Below, in pieces: positions 1 to 5,173 of a stretch of 5,173 nt of DNA. Source of the DNA: Planctomycetota bacterium (lineage in GTDB: Bacteria; Planctomycetota; UBA1135; GCA-002686595); NCBI GenBank assembly GCA_011524785.1, contig WTJQ01000584.1, forward strand, positions 1-5,173, read 5' to 3'. Below the pieces are notes generated by a model, which was not told where the DNA came from, ran no database searches, and saw nothing but the letters and a program-made list of their open reading frames with translations. The position numbers were made by a program, and so were the translations under genes. Positions within the stretch are counted from its first letter, which is position 1, and each line of letters starts with the position of its first letter.

Positions 1-1449
1 GGTGAAGCCGTCACGGGAGACGCAGCTGCCGTCGTGGTAGCCGGAGTCGGTGAGGCCCGTGGTGTCGAAGGCGTTGGCGCCCGTGACGACCGCGATGGCG
101 TCCACGCACTGGTCACCCGGCGTCGGCGGGGGAGGCCCGCTGGACTCCTTCTCGATGAGCAGGTTGTCGAAGCTGAAGCCGGTCACGCCGCCCTGGGGGA
201 CGCCGGACTGGAAGCGAACCTCGTTCCACGTGAAGTCCGGCAGGGCCAGCGAGGCGTCCGGAGCGGTGGAGGGGTAGGCGTCGGCCGGGTCGACCCACAG
301 CTCGGCGGTCTCGCCGGCGCTGGTGAAGGTCAGCTTGACCACGAGCTGAGCCATGGTGTCGGGGCTCGAGCCAGCGACGATCGCCTGACCCACACCCGGG
401 GACTCCATGCCCCAGGCCTCGGCGCCACCGGGCATCCCGATGAAGATGTGCTCGGCGCCGAACTGGGTGAACAGCGAGAAGCCGCCGTAGACGTCACCGG
501 TCGGGTCCTCACGCTGGGCCTGGAAGCGGATCCACATCACGCCGTCGCCGGAGCCGAAGTTCGTGCCGTCGGCTGCGAGGTCGGGGTGGGCGCTCGCCAG
601 GGGCAGGCGGAAGGTGCCCTGGTTCTCGATGTTGGTGGTCAGCTTGTGGCCGATCGCATCGAAGCCGGGGGTGGTGATGATGCCGTGGTCGCCAGCGTTG
701 CCGGCCCACCACTCGGTCAGCCAGCCCTGGCCACGGAAGCCGTTGCCGTTGCCGATGCCGAGGCCGACGGTGTAGTCGAAGGACTCGTAGGCGACGGTCT
801 CGACGCTCGGCGGCGGGGTCGGGCAGTTGTTGTCCGCACCCGGGGTGTCCTCCGAGAAGTCGCCGAAGGGCGAGATCACCCAACCGCTGTCACACTTGCG
901 GCCCGAGGCCGGCACGAAGCTGCCGTCGGGGCCGATCTCCTGGGTGCCGTAGACGAGGTCGCCGCTGCCGACGGTCTCGATGATCGAGAGGCTGTCCACG
1001 ACGGTGCCCACGAGGGCCTCGAGGTCGCCGCTGTCATCGGTGTCGAGGTCGTCGCCGACCGCGTTGCCGAAGCCGTCGACGAGCATGTAGGTGACGTTGT
1101 CCGAGTTCTCGAACGACATGCTGTCGTCGGTGAGATCGGCGGTCCCGAGCGTGAAGGTGCTCTTGGCGATGACGAAGTAGCCGTTCGCGTTGATGACCTG
1201 GCCGGTGAGGTCGACGGCGGTCTCGCAGACGCCGGAGCCACCGGTGCCGTCGCCGATGATGACGAAGGAGAGGCCGTCGAGGGAGGCGCCCGGGACACCG
1301 GCGAGCTCGACGTACTCTTCGACGTCGGCGCCCGGCATGTCGAGGCGGTACTCGCTGAGCGACGCGGCGGCGCCGCCGCCGCCCGCTTGCGCGAGGGTCG
1401 TGAGGAAGGCCGCCGTGCTGAAGCCGGCGATCAGATTGCGCTTATTCAT
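1..1449 (-). CDS. Secreted modular protein: lamin-tail-like plus ConA/LamG-like domains (C-terminus cut off by window edge)
   Basis: The minus-strand frame is open for 483 codons from ATG 1449 to the window edge, so the C-terminus is missing. Residues 1-22 form a signal peptide (MNKR, a hydrophobic stretch, then A-Q-A), with cleavage expected before a Gly/Ala-rich stretch at 23-30; this supports the chosen start. Residues 30-208 resemble a lamin-tail domain: an S-x-x-E-Y start, an E-E-Y-V-E-L strand, and the acidic DLDTDDSGDLE motif at 134-144 that is typical of bacterial members. After a Pro-rich linker (210-215), residues 220-434 look like a concanavalin-A-like lectin/LamG sandwich, opening with YESFDY (221-226) and closing with DNLLIE (428-433). 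A second linker (437-445) leads to the start of a D-x-C-x-x-A-I module (446 on; Cys448, Cys476), which I recall from planctomycete exoproteins. No catalytic site is visible, so the likely role is adhesion or glycan binding outside the cytoplasm. There is no Shine-Dalgarno sequence. Coding status is firm; the function is inferred. Confidence 0.88.
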   Translation of the reverse strand, partial: MNKRNLIAGFSTAAFLTTLAQAGGGGAAASLSEYRLDMPGADVEEYVELAGVPGASLDGLSFVIIGDGTGGSGVCETAVDLTGQVINANGYFVIAKSTFTLGTADLTDDSMSFENSDNVTYMLVDGFGNAVGDDLDTDDSGDLEALVGTVVDSLSIIETVGSGDLVYGTQEIGPDGSFVPASGRKCDSGWVISPFGDFSEDTPGADNNCPTPPPSVETVAYESFDYTVGLGIGNGNGFRGQGWLTEWWAGNAGDHGIITTPGFDAIGHKLTTNIENQGTFRLPLASAHPDLAADGTNFGSGDGVMWIRFQAQREDPTGDVYGGFSLFTQFGAEHIFIGMPGGAEAWGMESPGVGQAIVAGSSPDTMAQLVVKLTFTSAGETAELWVDPADAYPSTAPDASLALPDFTWNEVRFQSGVPQGGVTGFSFDNLLIEKESSGPPPPTPGDQCVDAIAVVTGANAFDTTGLTDSGYHDGSCVSRDGFT

Positions 1450-1785
1450 GAGTCAGGAGAAACAGCGGGGAAGGGCCCGGAGCGCACTGGCGGTCCAGGA
1501 AGAGAGAGAAGCGAACAGTACCGCAACCTCCGCTGCTGTGGGGGATAAACGGCTCTCTGTGGGGCGCTAGCTTCGGAGTTGCTTTCTCTGTTAGGGGCCG
1601 CCTCCTTTCTCGCGCGTTCGACTGCCCGTTCAGGGCGGGTCGAGGTCGGTGCGGGGATCGGCGAGCCCTCGAGGATCGATGCGAGGCGCCCTCCAGGGAT
1701 CCGCGACTGGGTGCCCGTTGGACCGCCCCCTCGGTCGCTCCTCGCCGTAGGATTCGGAGCAGCGAGCGATTCCGCTCACCCCACC
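1450..1785. promoter_or_regulatory. Divergent intergenic region, presumed to hold promoters of both flanking genes
   Basis: This 336-bp stretch separates the minus-strand lectin-like gene from the plus-strand sigma54 activator, so it should contain both promoters. I could not find a convincing -35/-10 pair or a GG-N10-GC sigma54 site with a TTGC -12 element on either strand. Visible items are a 15-nt purine run at 1497-1511 (CT-rich in the leader of the minus-strand gene), the palindrome cctcgagg at 1667-1674, and a small inverted repeat gagcg-attc-cgctc at 1765-1778 just before the regulator's ATG. The frame of the regulator stays open back to a TTG at 1579, but third-position G/C in 1579-1785 is clearly lower (about 70% by hand count) than in the gene itself, so I read this as non-coding. 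Neither gene has a Shine-Dalgarno sequence here. Confidence 0.5.
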
Positions 1786-3729
1786 ATGCTCTGGCGCATC
1801 GAGGCTCCTGAAGGCGTTCGGACCCACTCCACCGGAGGGCCCGTCCTGACCGTCGGCAGGGCTCCCTCGAACGACATCGTGGCCCGCGATGCCCGGGTCT
1901 CGCGGCACCACTCGCGCATCGAGCGCCGTGGTGAGCACGTCCGGGTCGTCGACCTGGGGTCCTCCAACGGCACCCGCGTCAATGGCCAGCAGCTCTCGGA
2001 GGCCGACCTCCGGATCGGGGATCGGGTGACCGTGGGGGAGCTCGAGCTCACCCTGGAGGCGCTCGAGCCGGAGGCGGACGCAGCCCTCGACACCCTCGCC
2101 GAGGCGGTGCCGGAGGAGGCGAGCGACCTGGCGGCGTTCGCGGCCCTCTCCGCGCGCATGGTGGCGGAGGTCGCGCTGCAGCCGCTGCTCGTCCAGGTGG
2201 TCGACGCGGCCGTCGAGCTGGTCGGGGCGGAGCGGGGCTTCCTGCTTCTCGAGCCATCGGCCGACCCCGGAGGAGACAGCGCCGGAGAGCTCCAGCTCCC
2301 CGTGGCGCGCAGCTTCGAGGGCGTGGACGTGCTCGTCCCGCGCAGTCGTCTGAGTGGCGGGGTCGTCCGGCGCGTGCTGGACGAGGGGCGCGCCCTCCTC
2401 TCCGTCGATGCCGGGGAGGACAGCCGTCTGGCGGGGCTCGAGTCGGTCGAGGAGCTGCGGCTCCGCTCCGTCCTCTGCGTACCCGTTCCCTCGGCCGAGG
2501 GCCCCCAGGGAGTCCTCTACCTGGACAACCGCCTGCAGCGCGGCGCCTTCGAGCAGCGCCACCTCGAGCTGGTCGAGCTGCTGGCGGCTCAGGCGGCGAT
2601 CGCGATCCGGAACGCCCGTCTCGTCGAGCGGCTCAAGGGCCAGAACCAGCGCTTGGAGGTCTCGCAGCTGGCGGTGCAGCGGCTCAACGAGCAGCTCGGG
2701 CGCAAGGTGCGTGACCGTGAGGGGGAGCTCGCCGTGACGCGGGCCCAGCTGGGCCGGGAGCGCGGGCGGCAGGAGTTCGCCGGCATCGTCGGCGCCTCGG
2801 ACGCGATGCGTGCGGTCTTCGATCAGCTCGAGCGCATCGTCGACACGGAGCTGCCCGTCGTGGTGACCGGGGAGTCCGGGACGGGCAAGGAGCTGGTGGC
2901 CCGGGCCATCCATCGAGGCGGAGCCCGCAAGGACCGCCCCTTCGTCACCGAGAACTGCGCTGCGCTCCCCGACAGCCTGCTCGAGTCCGAGCTGTTCGGC
3001 CACGTGAAGGGCGCCTTCACCGGTGCCTACAAGGCCAAGCGTGGCCTGCTCGAGCAGGCCGACGGGGGCACGCTGTTCCTGGACGAGGTCGGGGACATGA
3101 GCCCGGCCATGCAGAAGAAGCTGCTGCGGGTCCTGCAGGAGGGCGAGGTCCGGCAGGTGGGCTCCGACGAGGTGCGCCAGGTGGACGTCCGGGTCATCAC
3201 GGCGTCCAACCGCGACCTCGAGGCGATGGTCGCGGACGGCTCCTTCCGCGAGGACCTCTTCTACCGGCTCGCGGTCCTGCGCGTGGACCTGCCTCCGCTG
3301 CGCGCCCGTCGGGACGACGTCCCGCTGCTGGCGGAGAGCCTCCTGGCTCGGGCCGCGCGGGAGGCCGGGCGCGACTGCCCCGTGCTGCCCCACGAGGTCG
3401 TGGCGGCGCTCGTGCGCTACTCCTGGCCGGGCAACGTCCGGGAGCTGGAGAACGAGATGCGCCGGCTCGTCGTGCTGGCACAGGAGGGCGCGCGCCTGGA
3501 GGACCTCTCCAAGGCCGTCCGCGAGGCTCGGACCATCGCCGCCTCCCCGGGCGAGGCGGAGGTCCTCGAGCAGGGGGACATCCGGGGAGCGGTCGCCGAC
3601 CTCGAGCGGCGCTCCATCGAGGCGGCCATGGAGCAGGCGGCCGGGAACAAGAGCGCCGCCGCCCGGACCCTGGGCATCTCACGCTTCGCCCTGCAGCGCA
3701 AGCTCGACAAGTACGGGCTGACCCCCTGA
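1786..3729 (+). CDS. Sigma54-dependent transcriptional activator with FHA and GAF sensor domains
   Basis: This is a complete 647-residue enhancer-binding protein that would bind upstream DNA and use ATP hydrolysis to remodel sigma54-RNA polymerase. Residues 1-92 are an FHA domain with the phosphothreonine-binding set: G24-R25, S39-x-x-H42, S60-N61-G62 and N66-G67. Residues about 118-278 are a GAF domain, followed by a charged, Gln-rich coiled coil (about 275-328). Residues 332-560 are the AAA+ domain: Walker A GESGTGKE (362-369), the sigma54-contacting GAFTGA loop (409-414), Walker [12 protein letters not shown] (427-437), arginine-finger candidates R488 and R494, and the [10 protein letters not shown] motif (547-556). 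Residues 604-644 are a Fis-type helix-turn-helix. There is no receiver domain, so the input is probably a phosphoprotein partner plus a GAF ligand. ATG 1786 is preferred because the FHA fold begins within a few residues; upstream in-frame TTG 1579 would add 69 residues of poor codon bias. All key residues are intact. The targets are unknown. Confidence 0.95.
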   Translation: MLWRIEAPEGVRTHSTGGPVLTVGRAPSNDIVARDARVSRHHSRIERRGEHVRVVDLGSSNGTRVNGQQLSEADLRIGDRVTVGELELTLEALEPEADAALDTLAEAVPEEASDLAAFAALSARMVAEVALQPLLVQVVDAAVELVGAERGFLLLEPSADPGGDSAGELQLPVARSFEGVDVLVPRSRLSGGVVRRVLDEGRALLSVDAGEDSRLAGLESVEELRLRSVLCVPVPSAEGPQGVLYLDNRLQRGAFEQRHLELVELLAAQAAIAIRNARLVERLKGQNQRLEVSQLAVQRLNEQLGRKVRDREGELAVTRAQLGRERGRQEFAGIVGASDAMRAVFDQLERIVDTELPVVVTGESGTGKELVARAIHRGGARKDRPFVTENCAALPDSLLESELFGHVKGAFTGAYKAKRGLLEQADGGTLFLDEVGDMSPAMQKKLLRVLQEGEVRQVGSDEVRQVDVRVITASNRDLEAMVADGSFREDLFYRLAVLRVDLPPLRARRDDVPLLAESLLARAAREAGRDCPVLPHEVVAALVRYSWPGNVRELENEMRRLVVLAQEGARLEDLSKAVREARTIAASPGEAEVLEQGDIRGAVADLERRSIEAAMEQAAGNKSAAARTLGISRFALQRKLDKYGLTP

Positions 3730-3770
3730 GGGCAGGCCGGCCGGAGGGCTGCTCGCGGCTCCGGGGAGCC
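3730..3770. terminator. Convergent gap with overlapping GC-rich hairpins, possible bidirectional terminator
   Basis: The 41 bases between the stop codons of the convergent regulator and propeller genes can form two mutually exclusive hairpins. One has a 6-bp stem, ccggag (3741-3746) with ctccgg (3759-3764). The other has a 5-bp stem, ggctc (3757-3761) with gagcc (3766-3770), around a cggg loop. Neither has a T-run on either strand, so classic Rho-independent termination is not shown; a terminator role is inferred from position. Confidence 0.35.
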
Positions 3771-4910
3771 TCACTGCATCAGCAGCGCGATGGGCTGGCT
3801 GAAGTTCGTGGTCGGGCCGCTGCGTCCCTGGTCCCGGTACCACGCCTGGAAGTGCCACTGATCCCCCGGCTGCACCGCGGTGGGCAGGGGCCGCGTGGGG
3901 AACGCCGTCAGGTCGAGGTCCTGGAGGACCCGACCATCCGGGCCGGCCCAGGCCAGCTGCGACTGGAAGGAGGCCACGTTGCCGAGCAGGCAGAGGTTGC
4001 CCTCCGACCCGAGGAACCCGCCGACCCAGCCGGGGGCGAGGCTTGCCATCATCAGGCAGGGCTGTCCGGGGGGCAGGTCCCGGGTGGCGACGAGGAGGTG
4101 CTGGGAGCTCACGACGCCCGGCGAGTAGACCTCGGTGACCGCGGCGGTCCCCGTGGAGTTGGGGGTCGCGACGCAGTAGCTCGTCCCGGTCGTGCGGCTC
4201 CCCGTGGAGGCGAGGCCCGTGAAGGGGCCGTCCAGGAGCGGCGCGATCCGGGTGGCCTCCGCGGTGTCCGGGTCGAGCTCGTAGAGCTCGCTCTGGGGCG
4301 CGGTGACGGCGTAGATGCGATCCGTCGCGGCGTCGACGTGGAGGTCCTGGATCCCCGGGACCCCGTGGTAGCCGATCCAGCTGCAGGCGCCGCTCAGCGG
4401 ATCGATGGCCCACAGGTGGCTCCCGTCCGTGCCGAGCAGCCGGTCCCGCCCGTTGTCGTAGCCGAGCGCGAGCACGCCGTTGGGGCTCGGGGCCCACGGT
4501 CCGCCACTGGCGCTGAAGGTGCCGACCACGGTGACGATCCCGCTCGGGACCGCGATCGCCTGCAGGGCCAGCCCGTCCGTGCCGTAGAGCAGGCCCCTCG
4601 CGTGGTCGTGGGCGAGGTCGCGCGGCGGGAGGCTCATCGAGCTGATCGGCTCGACCGTGCCCGCGACGAGGTCGATGCGTGCCAGGAGGTCGAGCGCGTC
4701 GAGGCGGGCGTAGACCACGTCCGGCTCGGCCGTGTCGGTCGCGCCGTCCAGGTAGTACTGGGAGATGCTGACGCCGGTCGCGCCGGTGACGGGGTCGATC
4801 GTGTACACGCCGTCGGACGCGATGCCGATCAGGTCCTGGGCGCTGCCGGCGCTCGCCAGGCACATCATGAGGGCCGCTGCGAGGGCGGCGCGGTGGGGGG
4901 GCTGCTGCAT
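3771..4910 (-). CDS. Exported beta-propeller protein with planctomycete-type C-terminal domain
   Basis: This is a complete protein of 379 residues. ATG 4910 is chosen because GGAGAGAG lies 3 bases upstream and the product starts directly with a signal peptide (hydrophobic 9-20, A-G-S-A-Q, cleavage near 25). Residues 26-236 carry five copies of a propeller strand motif of the form aromatic/hydrophobic-x-I-D-P-x-T-G, around Y36, A77, Q117, W167 and Y210. Three are preceded by strands such as LYGTDG (108-113), LLGTDGS (158-164) and IYAVT (199-203). Residues 246-379 form a distinct domain with PNSTG (250-254), Cys246, Cys285, Cys307, the core W352-H-F-Q-A-W-Y-R-D360 and an N-F-S-x-P-I-A-L end, which I recall at the C-termini of many planctomycete exoproteins. 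No catalytic residues or membrane anchor are seen. Binding or structural work outside the cytoplasm is likely, but the substrate is unknown. It lies downstream of a paralogous gene on the same strand, separated by a hairpin. Confidence 0.9.
   Translation of the reverse strand: MQQPPHRAALAAALMMCLASAGSAQDLIGIASDGVYTIDPVTGATGVSISQYYLDGATDTAEPDVVYARLDALDLLARIDLVAGTVEPISSMSLPPRDLAHDHARGLLYGTDGLALQAIAVPSGIVTVVGTFSASGGPWAPSPNGVLALGYDNGRDRLLGTDGSHLWAIDPLSGACSWIGYHGVPGIQDLHVDAATDRIYAVTAPQSELYELDPDTAEATRIAPLLDGPFTGLASTGSRTTGTSYCVATPNSTGTAAVTEVYSPGVVSSQHLLVATRDLPPGQPCLMMASLAPGWVGGFLGSEGNLCLLGNVASFQSQLAWAGPDGRVLQDLDLTAFPTRPLPTAVQPGDQWHFQAWYRDQGRSGPTTNFSQPIALLMQ
3835..3875. repeat. Direct repeat copy 1, coding for the FQAWYRD core
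   Basis: These 41 bases match 5133-5173 at 35 positions with no gaps and in the same orientation. Both copies sit at the same distance from the stop codon of their gene, so this reflects paralogous coding sequence, not a mobile element. Confidence 0.85.
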
Positions 4911-4913
4911 GGT

Positions 4914-4921
4914 CTCTCTCC
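4914..4921 (-). promoter_or_regulatory. Shine-Dalgarno sequence of the propeller gene
   Basis: On the minus strand GGAGAGAG ends three bases before ATG 4910, with its GGAG core 7 bases away. It decides the start in favour of 4910 over the in-frame TTG at 4985, and it contrasts with the two other gene starts in the window, which have no such motif. Confidence 0.75.
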
Positions 4922-4938
4922 GGCCCGGGAACTGGGCC
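4922..4938 (-). promoter_or_regulatory. Small leader hairpin abutting the ribosome binding site
   Basis: In the mRNA of the propeller gene, GGCCC and GGGCC pair as a perfect 5-bp G/C stem around a 7-nt loop, and the stem ends at the base directly before the GGAG of the Shine-Dalgarno sequence. It could affect ribosome access. In DNA this G+C-rich such a short stem may also arise by chance. Confidence 0.3.
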
Positions 4939-4990
4939 TGAGGAGGACCTCGGCGAGCGGCGGCGACCGCTGGGGGACCTCGCAAATGCG

Positions 4991-5028
4991 CGCGCCCCCG
5001 CGTCCCGAAGCCGGGAAGCGGGGGCGCG
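4991..5028 (-). terminator. Strong hairpin after the partial upstream gene, probable terminator or mRNA-end structure
   Basis: The arms 4991-5001 and 5018-5028 are perfect 11-bp inverted complements made only of G and C. Inside them, tcccg (5003-5007) and cggga (5012-5016) pair again around a 4-nt loop, with a single G-A mismatch between the two helices. The structure lies 40 bases past the stop codon of the gene ending at 5069, so it most likely ends or protects that transcript. On the minus strand only a TTT occurs soon after it, within CGCATTTGCG, so it lacks a true U-tract. It would separate the transcription of the two paralogous genes. Confidence 0.6.
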
Positions 5029-5068
5029 GAGGTGACGGAGCGGAAACCGTTCGACCTGGAGAGAACCC

Positions 5069-5173
5069 CTAGAGGAATCCCAGCGCGATCGGCAGCGAGG
5101 TGTTCGTGGTGGGCACGCCGCCGACCTCATCGCGGTACCAGGCCTGGAAGTGCCATACGTCGCCCGGCTGCAC
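5069..5173 (-). CDS. C-terminal 34 residues of a second protein with the same planctomycete-type domain (partial)
   Basis: Only the last 34 codons and the TAG stop (5069-5071) are in the window; the rest lies beyond the right edge. The fragment reads V-Q-P-G-D-V, then W-H-F-Q-A-W-Y-R-D, and ends N-T-S-L-P-I-A-L-G-F-L. Aligned without gaps to the last 34 residues of the propeller protein encoded at 3771-4910, it has 23 identities, including VQPGD, WHFQAWYRD, PTTN and PIAL. It is therefore the C-terminus of a paralogue, presumably also exported, transcribed in the same direction and located upstream of the propeller gene. What its N-terminal part does cannot be seen. The frame is too short to be found by length alone; the homology is what identifies it. 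Confidence 0.85.
   Translation of the reverse strand: MQPGDVWHFQAWYRDEVGGVPTTNTSLPIALGFL
5133..5173. repeat. Direct repeat copy 2, coding for the FQAWYRD core
   Basis: This is the partner of 3835-3875 (35 of 41 bases identical). It runs into the right edge, so the similarity probably continues beyond the window. Confidence 0.85.

Noticed and set aside
34..1548. A plus-strand open frame of 504 codons opposite the lectin-like gene
   Set aside because: It is a shadow: its product is a low-complexity Gly/Ala/Val/Arg/Asp-rich string without domains, while the minus strand gives a signal peptide and recognisable domains through the whole region.
1538..1554. A GG-N10-GC spacing (GG at 1540-1541, GC at 1552-1553) that could be a plus-strand sigma54 promoter
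   Set aside because: The -12 element reads CGGC instead of TTGC and the -24 element lacks the GGCA core; this spacing is expected often by chance in G+C-rich DNA.
1579..1785. A 69-residue N-terminal extension of the activator starting at TTG 1579
   Set aside because: The start is weak (TTG, GGAG directly adjacent with no spacer), third-position G/C falls well below that of the gene body, and the FHA domain begins right at ATG 1786.
1630..3393. A minus-strand open frame of 587 codons opposite the sigma54 activator
   Set aside because: The plus strand carries an unbroken FHA-GAF-AAA+-Fis protein with every motif intact; the antisense frame stays open only because of the G/C bias at third positions.
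4911..4985. A 25-residue N-terminal extension of the propeller protein from TTG 4985
   Set aside because: It would bury the signal peptide behind a Pro/Arg-rich stretch, whereas ATG 4910 has a good Shine-Dalgarno sequence and begins directly with the signal peptide.
3852..5072. A plus-strand open frame of 406 codons opposite the propeller gene
   Set aside because: Its product is a biased Arg/Gly/Ala/Val string, it crosses the strong hairpin and the intergenic gap, and the opposite strand has a signal peptide, a propeller repeat and a conserved C-terminal domain.
1..5173. A defence system, CRISPR array, prophage, transposon or RNA gene
   Set aside because: No repeat-spacer pattern, transposase or integrase motif, terminal inverted repeats, tRNA-like fold or rRNA-like stretch was seen; the coding content is a regulator and three exported proteins.

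Overview
The window is very G+C-rich bacterial DNA with strong G/C bias at third codon positions. It most likely comes from a member of the Planctomycetota. The best clue is a C-terminal domain seen twice here (PNSTG motif, a W-H-F-Q-A-W-Y-R-D core and an Asn-x-Ser end). I recall this domain as abundant in secreted proteins of that phylum. The mix of large modular exported proteins and an FHA-GAF-sigma54 activator also fits, although myxobacteria carry similar regulators. The taxon call is an inference from family knowledge, not from a search.

Layout from left to right. Bases 1-1449 (minus strand) hold the first 483 codons of a secreted modular protein cut by the window edge: signal peptide, lamin-tail-like domain, concanavalin-A-like lectin/LamG-type domain, proline-rich linker, and the start of a Cys-containing repeat domain. 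Bases 1450-1785 are a 336-bp divergent intergenic region with no clear promoter motif. Bases 1786-3729 (plus strand) encode a complete 647-residue bacterial enhancer-binding protein: FHA, GAF, coiled coil, AAA+ sigma54-activation domain with intact GAFTGA loop, and Fis-type DNA-binding helix-turn-helix. A 41-bp convergent gap follows. Bases 3771-4910 (minus strand) encode a 379-residue exported beta-propeller protein with the planctomycete-type C-terminal domain. A 158-bp gap containing a strong 38-nt hairpin separates it from the last 34 codons (5069-5173, minus) of a paralogous protein that ends in the same domain.

How they may work together: the three minus-strand genes encode exported or surface proteins, and the plus-strand gene encodes a cytoplasmic regulator built to sense a phosphothreonine partner through FHA and a small ligand through GAF. 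The regulator is divergent from the lectin-like gene and may control it, but no sigma54 promoter is visible between them, so this link is only positional. I see no RNA gene, mobile element, CRISPR array or recognisable defence system. The most notable points are the repeated C-terminal domain in adjacent genes, the short (probably five-bladed) propeller, and the receiver-less FHA-GAF sigma54 activator.
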